This document shows positions 8,459-17,094 of a stretch of 64,000 nucleotides of DNA, one piece after another; within the stretch, counting starts at the first letter, position 1, and each line of letters starts with the position of its first letter. The position numbers and the translations under genes are program-made. Origin of the DNA: Pelobacter sp. UBA6093 (GTDB lineage Bacteria > Desulfobacterota > Desulfuromonadia > Desulfuromonadales > Syntrophotaleaceae); contig DIWZ01000011.1 in the NCBI GenBank assembly GCA_002435955.1, positions 19,857-83,856 of the forward strand, written 5' to 3'. The notes below the pieces were generated by a model that did not search any database, had not been told where the DNA came from, and saw only the letters and a list, made by a program, of their open reading frames with translations.

Positions 8459-9529
8459 ATGCTAAACGGTAAATCGATTCTGGTCACAGGCGGCACCGGA
8501 TCCTTTGGTCGTGCCTTTACCAGAACGGTACTGGCACGTTACCCCGACATAAAACGACTCGTCATTCTTTCCCGCGACGAGCTCAAACAGTTCGAAATGG
8601 CCGAGGATTTCCCCCGAGAGCAGTATCCCCAGCTGCGTTTTTTTATCGGCGATGTGCGCGACATTCATCGACTTCAGCGGGCCCTGGAAGGGGTCGATAT
8701 TGTGGTCCACGCTGCGGCCATGAAACAGGTTCCGGCAGCCGAATACAACCCCTTCGAATGTATCCAGACCAACGTCCTGGGGGCCCAGAATGTGATCGAC
8801 GCCTGCTTCGACAACAAGGTCAAACAGGTTGTAGCGCTTTCCACCGACAAGGCTGCCGGTCCGATCAACCTCTACGGCGCGACCAAACTCTGTTCCGACA
8901 AATTGTTCGTGGCGGCCAACAACATGCGCGGGTCCCGCGATATCCGTCTCTCGGTGGTGCGCTACGGCAACGTCATGGGCAGCCGCGGCAGTGTCATCCC
9001 GTTCTTTTTAAAGAAAAAGCACGCCGGCGAGCCGATCCCCATTACCGATACCCGCATGACCCGGTTCAATATCAGCTTGCAGCAAGGGGTCGACATGGTG
9101 CTGGACGCCCTCGACCGCATGTGGGGAGGCGAAATATTCGTCCCCAAAATCCCCAGCTACCGCATCACCGACGTGGCCAAGGCCATTGCACCGGAGCTCC
9201 CCGTGGAGATCGTCGGCATCCGTCCCGGGGAAAAGCTGCACGAGGAAATGATCACCGAAACCGACGCATACAACACCGTCGAGTTTGATAACTATTTCGT
9301 CATCCTGCCATCGATGCGGCTATGGGATGTGGATGCATTCATGCAGGAATTCAAGGGCCGTCGCTGTACTGCCGGCTTCAAGTACAACAGCGGTACCAAC
9401 AGCGACTGGCTGTCTGCAGAACAATTACGCGATCACATCGAAAACTACGCGCGTTCCAAGCCTCAGGGAACGCAGGGAGATTCTCTGACGTGGACTCAAC
9501 CTTCATCCCTTATGGCCGCCAGCAGATAG
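8459..9529 (+). CDS. pseB: UDP-GlcNAc 4,6-dehydratase (5-inverting) PseB
   Basis: 356 aa. It catalyses the first step of pseudaminic acid synthesis, UDP-GlcNAc to the 4-keto-6-deoxy-L-arabino sugar. Start at 8459 is fixed by GGGAGG 8-10 nt upstream. It is an extended SDR: GGTGSFG (about residues 10-16), SRDELKQFEM, AMKQVPAAEYNPFECIQTN, the active-site region STDKA followed by NLYGATK, RYGNVMGSRGSV and ITDTRMTRF. All are hallmark PseB/FlaA1 stretches. It heads the plus-strand island and its 3' end overlaps pseC by 40 nt. Confidence 0.95.
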   Translation: MLNGKSILVTGGTGSFGRAFTRTVLARYPDIKRLVILSRDELKQFEMAEDFPREQYPQLRFFIGDVRDIHRLQRALEGVDIVVHAAAMKQVPAAEYNPFECIQTNVLGAQNVIDACFDNKVKQVVALSTDKAAGPINLYGATKLCSDKLFVAANNMRGSRDIRLSVVRYGNVMGSRGSVIPFFLKKKHAGEPIPITDTRMTRFNISLQQGVDMVLDALDRMWGGEIFVPKIPSYRITDVAKAIAPELPVEIVGIRPGEKLHEEMITETDAYNTVEFDNYFVILPSMRLWDVDAFMQEFKGRRCTAGFKYNSGTNSDWLSAEQLRDHIENYARSKPQGTQGDSLTWTQPSSLMAASR

Positions 9530-10629
9530 ACTCCGATGATATCGAATCCGTCCTGACCACCCTGCGCTCCAATTGGCTCACCACGGGTCCGATGGTCGAG
9601 GGTTTCGAGGCTGCCCTGGCCCTGGCGGCGGGCGTAAAGCACGCGGTTGTCGTTTGCAACGGCACCGCCGCCCTGCATGCGGCCATGCATGCCCTGGACA
9701 TCGGGGCCGGCGATGAGGTTATCGTCCCGCCCATGACCTTTGCCGCCACCGCCAATGCGGTGCTTTATCAGGGCGGCACGCCGGTATTCGCCGATGTTGA
9801 AGCCGAAACCCTGCTGATCGATCCCAAAGCGGTTGAAGCGCGCATCACTCCCCGCACCAAAGCCATTGTCGCGGTCGATTACGCCGGTCAACCCTGCGAC
9901 TACGATGCACTGCGCAAGCTGGCTGATCGCCACAATCTGCGCCTTGTCACGGACGCTTGCCATTCCCTCGGCTGTGCCTGGAAAGACAGGCCGTGCGGGT
10001 CACAGGCCGATCTGACGGTTTTCAGCTTCCATCCGGTCAAACCGATCACCACCGGCGAAGGCGGCGGCATCGTCACCGACGACGAGGACCTGGCCCGCCG
10101 CATGCGCACGTTCCGCAACCATGGCATCACCTCCGACCATGGGCAACGGGCCAAATCCGGGAGTTGGCATTACGAGATGGTGGAACTGGGGTTCAACTAC
10201 CGGCTGACCGATCTGCAATGCGCACTGGGTCTGACCCAACTGAACAAATTGCAACGGTTTATCGACAGCCGCCGCCAGCTGGCCGCCCTTTACGACGCGG
10301 CTTTTGCCCGGGATGCTGCCATCCGGCCCTTGGGGGTTCGTCTCGAAGCGCGCCACGGCTACCATCTCTACGTCGTGCGGGTTGCCGAGCGTGATCGCAT
10401 CTTCCGTCACCTGCGCGAAGCCGGAATCGGTGCCAACGTGCACTACATTCCCGTTCATTACCATCCCTACTACCGGCAACGATTCGGCACGGGCGAGGGA
10501 CTCTGCCCGATCGCCGAGGCGGCTTACGCCGAAATCCTCTCGTTACCGATCTTCCCCGGCTTGACCGTCGAGGATCAAACCCGCGTCATTGACACGTTGC
10601 GGGAAGCCGTCAGCCTGGAGACATCATGA
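9490..10629 (+). CDS. pseC: PLP aminotransferase PseC
   Basis: 379 aa from a GTG at 9490 with GGGAG upstream, giving an N-terminus that aligns with known PseC proteins (IPYGRQQID...NWLTTGP). The enzyme makes the 4-amino sugar from the PseB product using glutamate. DegT/DnrJ/EryC1 fold: CNGTAALHAAM binding loop near residues 55-66, TDACHSLG near 155, and the Schiff-base lysine (K184) in FHPVKPITTGEGG. The gene overlaps pseB by 40 nt and the next gene by 4 nt. A much earlier ATG (9322) would lie inside pseB and is less likely. Confidence 0.93.
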   Translation: MDSTFIPYGRQQIDSDDIESVLTTLRSNWLTTGPMVEGFEAALALAAGVKHAVVVCNGTAALHAAMHALDIGAGDEVIVPPMTFAATANAVLYQGGTPVFADVEAETLLIDPKAVEARITPRTKAIVAVDYAGQPCDYDALRKLADRHNLRLVTDACHSLGCAWKDRPCGSQADLTVFSFHPVKPITTGEGGGIVTDDEDLARRMRTFRNHGITSDHGQRAKSGSWHYEMVELGFNYRLTDLQCALGLTQLNKLQRFIDSRRQLAALYDAAFARDAAIRPLGVRLEARHGYHLYVVRVAERDRIFRHLREAGIGANVHYIPVHYHPYYRQRFGTGEGLCPIAEAAYAEILSLPIFPGLTVEDQTRVIDTLREAVSLETS

Positions 10630-11489
10630 CGAAGCCATTATTTATTTCCGAGGTTTCGAGCAACCATCACCGCGATCTGCAGCGATGCTTTAAGTTTATC
10701 GATCGTTCGGCCGATATAGGGTGCTGGGGGGTAAAGTTTCAGCTCTTTCGCATTGACGAGCTGTTTGCTCCGGAAATCCTCGCCAACAGTGAAATCCACC
10801 GCCAGCGCCGAAACTGGGAACTGCCCGAAGCGTTTATCCCTCAGTTGGCCCGGCGCTGTAGACAGCGCGGCATCGCCTTCGGTTGCACACCGTTTCACCT
10901 GCAAGCGGTCGAGGTGCTGGCGGCACATGTCGATTTTTTCAAGATCGCCTCCTACGAACTGCTGTGGACCGATCTTCTGCAAAGCTGTGCAGCGACCGGC
11001 AAGCCGGTGATTATTTCTACGGGCATGGCCACCATGGATGAAATTGCAGATGCGGTAACCAGCCTAAAAAATGCCGGCTGTACAGACCTTACTTTGCTGC
11101 ACTGCGTTTCAAGCTATCCTTCCCCTGCCGCTGAATGCAACCTGGCGGCCATGGATACCCTGCGCAATGCCTTCGGCTGCAAGGTCGGCTGGTCGGATCA
11201 CAGCGTATCGCCGGGGGTGATCAACCGTGCCGTAAATCGCTGGCAGGCTTCCATGATCGAATTTCATCTCGACCTGGACAGTCAGGGCGAAGAATTTTCG
11301 TCCGGCCACTGCTGGCTGCCCGAGCCGATGGAACATGTCATCCGGGATATTGAACTGGGTCTGTGCGCCGACGGTAACGGGCATAAACATCCGGTTGCAA
11401 GCGAATTGCCGGACCGTGAATGGCGGGCCGATCCTTCCGATGGCCTGCGGCCTTTCAAACACGTGCGAAAAGGATTCGGTCATGCCTGA
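10626..11489 (+). CDS. NeuB/PseI-family nonulosonate synthase lacking the SAF domain
   Basis: 287 aa. NeuB-family enzymes condense a 6-carbon amino sugar with phosphoenolpyruvate to give a 9-carbon acid (sialic, legionaminic or pseudaminic). The TIM-barrel part is complete: ISEVSSNHHRDL at the start, GVKFQLF near 37, FGCTPF near 83, FFKIASYELLWTDLL near 103, VIISTGMATMDEI near 127, LLHCVSSYP near 154, GWSDHS near 185. The family is usually about 340-350 aa with a C-terminal antifreeze-like (SAF) domain that caps the partner subunit's active site; here the protein ends near the barrel. No frameshift is seen. It starts by ATGA overlap with pseC. Confidence 0.85.
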   Translation: MTKPLFISEVSSNHHRDLQRCFKFIDRSADIGCWGVKFQLFRIDELFAPEILANSEIHRQRRNWELPEAFIPQLARRCRQRGIAFGCTPFHLQAVEVLAAHVDFFKIASYELLWTDLLQSCAATGKPVIISTGMATMDEIADAVTSLKNAGCTDLTLLHCVSSYPSPAAECNLAAMDTLRNAFGCKVGWSDHSVSPGVINRAVNRWQASMIEFHLDLDSQGEEFSSGHCWLPEPMEHVIRDIELGLCADGNGHKHPVASELPDREWRADPSDGLRPFKHVRKGFGHA

Positions 11490-12282
11490 CATACAGCAAG
11501 CCAGAACCATCCAGGATCTGTTCGGCCTTAAAGGACGGGTTGCGCTGGTCACCGGGGGAACCGGCAACGGCTACGGATCCCAGGCCGTCCAGGCACTGGC
11601 GGAGGCGGGCGCTACGGTTTTCATCACCTCCCGCGACCTGTTCCGGGTGCAGCAAACGGCTGAAATCTTGCGCGACAAAGGTCTGGATGTTCGCGGTCTG
11701 CCCCTCGATTTGGAAAGCGAACAAAGCATTTCCTGCGTCGTCGACACCCTTGTTTCAGAGACTGGACGCATCGACATCCTGGTCAACAACGCCTGCAGCA
11801 ATCACTTTGAATCGTTCGAGACCATTTCGCTGAAGGACTGGAACCAGGTGCTGGCAGTCAACATGACCGGCACCATGCTGATCTCGCGGGCAATCGCGCC
11901 CCACATGCTGAAAAGCGATGGCGGGGTCATGATCAACCTCTCCAGCATTTACGGTGTGGTGGCACCCGACCAACGGATCTACGGTGAGAGCGGCACCAAC
12001 AGTCCATTGGTCTATGGAATGACCAAAGCGGCCCTGATCCAGATGACGCGATACCTGGCAACCTTCTGGGCGCCCAAAATTCGGGTGAACTGCCTCACCC
12101 CCGGAGGCCTGTTCAATAACCAGGATGAGCAATTCATCAGCCAGTATGTCGCCAAAACCCCCCTGGGACGCATGGCCGGTAACGACGATCTCAAAGGAGC
12201 GGTACTATTCCTTGCCTCGGACGCCTCGGCCTGGGTAACCGGGCAGAATCTCGTGGTTGACGGCGGCTGGACGGCATGGTAG
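11482..12282 (+). CDS. Short-chain dehydrogenase, PtmA-like
   Basis: 266 aa from the ATG at 11482 with AAGGA 7 nt upstream; overlaps the synthase gene by 8 nt. Classical SDR: TGGTGNGYG cofactor loop (about residues 23-31), VNNACSN near 95, catalytic serine in NLSSIYG, tyrosine and lysine in VYGMTKAAL, and C-terminal VTGQNLVVDGGWTAW. SDRs of this kind (PtmA) occur beside sialic-acid-like synthases in flagellin modification loci, where their exact step is not settled. Here it may oxidise or reduce the nonulosonate or its precursor together with the next gene. Confidence 0.8.
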   Translation: MPDIQQARTIQDLFGLKGRVALVTGGTGNGYGSQAVQALAEAGATVFITSRDLFRVQQTAEILRDKGLDVRGLPLDLESEQSISCVVDTLVSETGRIDILVNNACSNHFESFETISLKDWNQVLAVNMTGTMLISRAIAPHMLKSDGGVMINLSSIYGVVAPDQRIYGESGTNSPLVYGMTKAALIQMTRYLATFWAPKIRVNCLTPGGLFNNQDEQFISQYVAKTPLGRMAGNDDLKGAVLFLASDASAWVTGQNLVVDGGWTAW

Positions 12283-13217
12283 CCGCCATGGAATACCGGG
12301 AAATCCCCCGAGCCGGCCTGCGCGTCTCCCGCATCACCCTGGGCACCGTGGAATTGGGCATGGAATATGGCATCTGTGCCCCCGGCAAAGCCAACCGCCC
12401 CCAGACGGCCGAGGCTGAAACCATTATCGGGACCGCGCTGGAAAATGGCATCAATCTTCTGGATACGGCCCCGGCCTACGGAGAGAGCGAAGTTTTCCTG
12501 GGCAAAGCTCTGCACCGATTGGGTAACCCCGAAATCCATATCGCCACCAAAATCGGCCCTTTTGGCGACGATGCCATCTGCGCCGATGCGGTGAGGCAGA
12601 GCCTGGAACGCAGTCTGCGCAATCTGGGACGCGAGCGCCTCGAGCTGGTACAGATTCATAACGCAACCGCAAGTCAGCTGTTCGATTCGCCCCTGCTGGA
12701 GATTCTGGCACAGGCCCGCGAGCAGGGGAAGATCGGCGCTGTCGGGGCTTCGGTCTATGGCGAAGAAGTGGCACTGGCATCGTTGAACCATCCGGACATC
12801 GCCACCCTGCAGATCGCCTACAATCTTCTGGACCAGCGCATGGCCGACAGGGTGCTACCTGCCGCCAAAGCATGCGGCATTGCCGTTTTGGGCCGGTCGG
12901 TCTTTTTAAAAGGAGCCCTGACCTTGCGCCGCCGATATCTGCCGGAGCGGTTGCACAAGCTCAAGGATTATGCCGAAACCGCTGCCGACTGGGCAAAGCG
13001 CCATGCCCTGACCTTACCCGAGGCGGCCCTGCGCTTTTGTCTGACGGAAGAGGCTCTGTGCTCGGTGCTGGTCGGAGTTTCGTCGCTGCCGGAGCTGCAC
13101 ACCGCCCTGGCCGTGACCGGTCGTGGCCCGTTGCCGGCCGAGCAACATGCCGAAGCAGGCGGCCTCGCCGTATCCGAGGAAGAAATTATCGACCCACGCT
13201 TCTGGGGAATAAACTGA
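12276..13217 (+). CDS. Aldo/keto reductase
   Basis: 313 aa. NAD(P)H-dependent oxidoreductase with a TIM barrel. Visible AKR features: GTVELGMEYG (about 23-32), NLLDTAPAYGESEVFLGKAL with the catalytic Asp and Tyr (about 65-85), ATKIGPFG, LQIHNAT, and IGAVGASVYG. The start is ATG 12276, overlapping the SDR gene by 7 nt; ATG 12288 is an equally possible start. SDR plus AKR between the NeuB-like synthase and the cytidylyltransferase are extra steps relative to the textbook pseudaminic pathway, suggesting a modified nonulosonate. The substrate cannot be read from sequence. Confidence 0.82.
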   Translation: MVAAMEYREIPRAGLRVSRITLGTVELGMEYGICAPGKANRPQTAEAETIIGTALENGINLLDTAPAYGESEVFLGKALHRLGNPEIHIATKIGPFGDDAICADAVRQSLERSLRNLGRERLELVQIHNATASQLFDSPLLEILAQAREQGKIGAVGASVYGEEVALASLNHPDIATLQIAYNLLDQRMADRVLPAAKACGIAVLGRSVFLKGALTLRRRYLPERLHKLKDYAETAADWAKRHALTLPEAALRFCLTEEALCSVLVGVSSLPELHTALAVTGRGPLPAEQHAEAGGLAVSEEEIIDPRFWGIN

Positions 13218-13933
13218 TGCCAAACCCTGTCACCAACACTCCGAAAAAGGTTGTCGCGATCATTCAAGCCCGCATGGGATCGAGTCGGTTGCCGGGCAAA
13301 ATGATGGAACCGATCATGGGGCAACCGCTGATGTATCACATAATCGCCCGTGCTCTGCAAATCCGCTGCGCCCAGGCGGTCTACCTCGCCACCACCGATC
13401 AGCCGATCGACGATCCGCTGGTCGAACTCGCGCAGGACATGGGGTTGAAGGTGGTACGCGGTTCCGAGGACAACGTCATGCAGCGATTCTTCCTCGCCAT
13501 CGACGATGCCGACGCCGATTACATCGTTCGCATCTGCGGCGACGCCCCCCTGTTCGATCCCGAGTTCATCGATGCCAGTACGACCGCCATCATGGCGCTG
13601 GATGCGGATTGCATCCGCCCGACCAGCAACGGACCGTCCGCCTATCAGGGCGCCGGCCCCATCTCGCGCCGTGCGCTGGAATGGTCGAGTAAGGTTGCGC
13701 CCGACGATCCACGCACCTACGAACACGTTACTGCTTACGCTTACGATCACATGGACGAACTTAAAACCGTGCCGTTCGATATCGCGCCGGCCTTTCTGGG
13801 GGAGTATAAGCTGTCCATCGATACCGCGGCGGATCTTGAATTCTTCCGTACCCTGTATGCGCATTTATACAAGCCCGGGCACATCGTTTCCCTGGAAGAA
13901 GCGTTGCAGTATTTAAAAAATCAAAACCGGTAA
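13217..13933 (+). CDS. Cytidylyltransferase, SpsF/PseF-like
   Basis: 238 aa from ATG 13217, which overlaps the AKR stop as TGATG. The N-terminus IIQARMGSSRLPGKMM is the nucleotide-binding signature of the SpsF/NeuA/KdsB fold, and RICGDAPLFDPEFID is the metal-binding region (about residues 107-121). In nonulosonate pathways this enzyme activates the acid as the CMP sugar for Maf transferases. SpsF-type proteins are less specific by sequence than PseF, so the substrate is inferred from the neighbours pseB, pseC and pseG. Confidence 0.83.
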   Translation: MPNPVTNTPKKVVAIIQARMGSSRLPGKMMEPIMGQPLMYHIIARALQIRCAQAVYLATTDQPIDDPLVELAQDMGLKVVRGSEDNVMQRFFLAIDDADADYIVRICGDAPLFDPEFIDASTTAIMALDADCIRPTSNGPSAYQGAGPISRRALEWSSKVAPDDPRTYEHVTAYAYDHMDELKTVPFDIAPAFLGEYKLSIDTAADLEFFRTLYAHLYKPGHIVSLEEALQYLKNQNR

Positions 13934-13943
13934 CGGCGGTCTG

Positions 13944-15032
13944 ATGGGCATTTCAACAACCCAAAATAATCTGGAAATCCTGATTCGGTGCGATGGTTCC
14001 CCCCAACTTGGCTTGGGCCATGTGGTACGCTGCCTGGCTCTGGCCTGCGAACTGCGGGACACTTACAGCCTGCAACCCGGGTTTGCCATGAGAGATATGG
14101 GCGTGGCCGAATCCCTGGTGGAACAGGCAAGTTTTCCGATTTTCATACAACCGGACCACATCGAAGAAGCTCAATGGATCGACTCCCTTGTCAAGGATCA
14201 CTCCCCAAAAGGATTGATTCTGGATATTCGCACCCAGCTTGCAGCCTCGGCAGTGCAGTGCTGGCGCGACACCGGCATAACGGTCGCGGTCATCGACGAT
14301 CCGAGCGATCGCCGGGAAGCCGCAGACCTGGCCTTTTATCCGCCGGTACCCCAGATGAGCGAGGTAGACTGGAGTCGATTTACCGGCCAAGCGTTTATCG
14401 GCTGGGACTACCTGCTGTTACGGCGCGAATTCAGCATCAGGCGGGATCCGCCACAAAACCGGATGCCTTCGATCCTGATCACCATGGGTGGCAGCGATCC
14501 CGGAGGCTTGACCTTGTTGGCATTGAAGGCGCTATGCCAGGTCAATGAACCCTTTCGTGTCCGCGTGGTGCTGGGGCGCGCCTTCTTACACGACCAGGCT
14601 TTGGCACAACTGCGCCCCGGGCTGCCGGACCACTTCGAGTTTTTGCGTGACGTGAGCGACATGCCCTCGCTAATGGCCGATTCGGATCTGGCAATCGCCG
14701 CCTTCGGTGGTACCGCCTACGAACTGGCCGCGCTCAATATCCCGGCCATCCTGCTGGGGCTGACAGAGGATCATGCCCGGTCTGCCGAAGCACTTGCCGA
14801 TACCGGAATGGCAATCTCCCTGGGCGGTTACCACCACTTTTCGGAAACACGACTGGTGGAAGTCGTTGAGACCCTGCTCACCAATCCGGACCAGCGTCGC
14901 GCCATGCGGGACGCATGCTCCGTGGTGGATGGCAAGGGCGCAAAACGTATTGCCGGCCGCTTCGTCGACGCCCTTGCGGGTCCGAAACAGCCGGTGCCGA
15001 CATCCAGGCCCCATCAACAGGAGGAACCATGA
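13944..15032 (+). CDS. pseG: UDP-sugar hydrolase PseG/SpsG family
   Basis: 362 aa. PseG removes UDP from the diamino-trideoxy sugar before condensation with PEP. Features: IRCDGSPQLGLGHVVRCLALA (read as IRCDGSPQLGLGH then VVRCLALA), a GT-B-like glycine-rich N-terminus with the catalytic His (about residue 29), ILITMGGSDPGGLT near 178, and AFGGTAYELAALNIP near 255 binding UDP. It lies 10 nt after the cytidylyltransferase, and its stop overlaps the next ATG. In Campylobacter pseG neighbours pseH; no GNAT acetyltransferase is found here. Confidence 0.85.
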   Translation: MGISTTQNNLEILIRCDGSPQLGLGHVVRCLALACELRDTYSLQPGFAMRDMGVAESLVEQASFPIFIQPDHIEEAQWIDSLVKDHSPKGLILDIRTQLAASAVQCWRDTGITVAVIDDPSDRREAADLAFYPPVPQMSEVDWSRFTGQAFIGWDYLLLRREFSIRRDPPQNRMPSILITMGGSDPGGLTLLALKALCQVNEPFRVRVVLGRAFLHDQALAQLRPGLPDHFEFLRDVSDMPSLMADSDLAIAAFGGTAYELAALNIPAILLGLTEDHARSAEALADTGMAISLGGYHHFSETRLVEVVETLLTNPDQRRAMRDACSVVDGKGAKRIAGRFVDALAGPKQPVPTSRPHQQEEP

Positions 15033-16252
15033 TCCCCTGGAATTCCATCGACAGTTTTCCCGGCAACCACACCGATGCCGAGCTGGCCATGCACAGGCCT
15101 TGTCCGGTTTGCGGTATTGACCGACCGACAGAAGTGCTGTGCATGCCGGCTTTCCAGTTTTTTACCGACAGCGCCGACCAGCCCAAGCGTGTCGACATTC
15201 GACAGGTTCAATGCCAGGAATGTCGCGCCCTTTACCTGGAATCCGCGTACACCGTAAAAGGCTTCCAAATATTGTTTTCGGAAGCCGGTTGTTCCTATGG
15301 AGCCACCGACGGTCGCGCCGGTGAACAACTTGAGTGGCTGGACTCGCACAGACTATTGGGAAAGAATCAGAGTCTTTTGGATGTTGGCTGCTACGAAGGG
15401 CGGTTCCTGTCGATGATGCCCGACGACATGCAGCGTATCGGTGTGGACATCGACGGTCCGGCCATCGAACGCGGCCGCAAAACCCTTGAATCGCGGGGCG
15501 TCATACTCATTCAGGGCGATTTCAATCAGGTAAAACTGCCGGAAATCCCGGATACCATTACCATGTTCCATGTCCTGGAGCACTTGCCCGACCCGTTGGC
15601 AACCCTGGCCAACCTGCGTTGCCAGGCCGGCGACAAGACCCGCCTGGTGGTCGAGGTGCCGATCCTCGAAAAAGGCTTCACCAACGATATCAACGGATTT
15701 TTTTCGGCCCAGCATATGACGCATTTCAGTCGTCAGAGCCTTTCCAATCTTCTGACCCGCGCTGGCTGGGCCATCGACGAAATGTTTGAGCAACCCGACT
15801 ATAACGGCTGCCGGGTCCTCGCCAAGGCCGCGGTTCCGACAGCGACGCTAATAAGCAACGCTGAGGATGACACCACCTTGCAACGACTGCTTGCTCACTG
15901 GCACAACGCGACCGCAGGCGTCAATCAGCGTCTGGCCTGGCTCGCCGAGACGGAAAAGATCGTCCTGTGGGGTGGCGGCATGCACACCGAATTTTTGTAT
16001 CAGCACACCGATCTGTTCAATGCCGATAGCCGAAGATTTGTCATTGTCGACAGCGATCCCATAAAACAGGGAAAATCCTGGCGCGGCATTCCCATTTTGC
16101 CGCCCGAACATCTGGAGGAGTGGAAAAACGAAACCTTTTCCATGGTCATTTCCAGCTACGCGGGACAAAACTCCATTCTCCGGAGTGCTCTGAGCATGGG
16201 CATTGAAGACAACCGCATTGTCCGTTTATACGACAATTTTTATCTTTATTGA
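15029..16252 (+). CDS. Zn-ribbon SAM methyltransferase, sugar C-methyltransferase-like
   Basis: 407 aa from ATG 15029 with a near-perfect GGAGGA site; overlaps pseG by ATGA. Three parts are visible. A zinc-binding N-terminus has CPVC (about residue 25) and CQEC (about 64). A SAM domain has LLDVGCYEGRFL (about 116) and MFHVLEHLPDP (about 178). A C-terminal domain has VLWGGGMHTEFL (about 313). This three-part layout is that of TylC3/NovU-type deoxysugar C-methyltransferases. A second protein of the same length and layout is at 23358. Role: probably methylation of a keto-sugar in one of the pathways here. Confidence 0.78.
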   Translation: MIPWNSIDSFPGNHTDAELAMHRPCPVCGIDRPTEVLCMPAFQFFTDSADQPKRVDIRQVQCQECRALYLESAYTVKGFQILFSEAGCSYGATDGRAGEQLEWLDSHRLLGKNQSLLDVGCYEGRFLSMMPDDMQRIGVDIDGPAIERGRKTLESRGVILIQGDFNQVKLPEIPDTITMFHVLEHLPDPLATLANLRCQAGDKTRLVVEVPILEKGFTNDINGFFSAQHMTHFSRQSLSNLLTRAGWAIDEMFEQPDYNGCRVLAKAAVPTATLISNAEDDTTLQRLLAHWHNATAGVNQRLAWLAETEKIVLWGGGMHTEFLYQHTDLFNADSRRFVIVDSDPIKQGKSWRGIPILPPEHLEEWKNETFSMVISSYAGQNSILRSALSMGIEDNRIVRLYDNFYLY

Positions 16253-16317
16253 GCAAGGCACACATACTTCATTGTCATTATCTTTTTAAGAAGTTTTGTT
16301 TTGGGAGACAAAGAACC

Positions 16318-17094
16318 ATGAAGGTTGTCATTTTGGCGGGGGGATTAGGAACCAGAATCTCCGAAGAATCCCACCTGAAACCAAAACCAATGATCGAAAT
16401 TGGTGAAAAACCGATCCTGTGGCACCTCATGAAAATCTATGAAAGCCAAGGATTCAATGATTTCATCATTTGTCTCGGCTACAAAGGGCATTCGATCAAG
16501 GAATATTTCCTGAATTATTATGTGTACAATTCCGACGTTACCATAAACCTGCAAACCAACAGTTTCGAAGTGCACCGGACCAATTCGGAAAAGTTTCGCG
16601 TGACGCTTGTCGACACGGGTTTGCAGACCCTGACGGCCGGCCGGCTCAAGCGAGTGCAACACTATATCGGCAAATCGGATTTCCTGCTGACCTACGGTGA
16701 CGGCCTTGCGGATATCAACCTCAAGGAACTGATCGCCTACCACCACCAACATGGCAAATTGGCTACGCTCACCTCGGTGCAACCGGCCGGCCGTTTCGGT
16801 CTGCTCGGACTAGAAGAGGACAACCTGGTGTCCAATTTCAAGGAAAAGCCGGTGGGCGACGGCGGTTGGATAAACGGCGGCTTTTTTGTACTCAAGCCGG
16901 AAATCTTTTCCTACCTTTCGGATGATGCCGACAGCCGCATGTGGGAGGACACCCTGGAGCACCTGGCGGAGGATTCCCAGTTGATGGCCTACAAACATCA
17001 TGGTTTCTGGCAATGCATGGATGCCTTGCGCGACAAGGAAATCCTCGAGCAGCACTGGAAATCGGGCAAGGCGCGGTGGAAAACATGGGAGTAA
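16318..17094 (+). CDS. rfbF: Glucose-1-phosphate cytidylyltransferase RfbF
   Basis: 258 aa from ATG 16318 with GGGAG about 11 nt upstream. It makes CDP-glucose from CTP and glucose-1-phosphate, the entry step of CDP-3,6-dideoxyhexoses. Signature regions: VVILAGGLGTRISEES at the N-terminus, KPKPMIEIG, ILWHLMKIYE, a product-binding YGDGLADINL near 125, GGWINGGFFVL near 184, and FWQCMDALRDKEIL near 232. The preceding 65 nt are A+T-rich, and this is one of the few places in the island without gene overlap, so a new transcriptional start is possible although no clear promoter is seen. Confidence 0.95.
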   Translation: MKVVILAGGLGTRISEESHLKPKPMIEIGEKPILWHLMKIYESQGFNDFIICLGYKGHSIKEYFLNYYVYNSDVTINLQTNSFEVHRTNSEKFRVTLVDTGLQTLTAGRLKRVQHYIGKSDFLLTYGDGLADINLKELIAYHHQHGKLATLTSVQPAGRFGLLGLEEDNLVSNFKEKPVGDGGWINGGFFVLKPEIFSYLSDDADSRMWEDTLEHLAEDSQLMAYKHHGFWQCMDALRDKEILEQHWKSGKARWKTWE

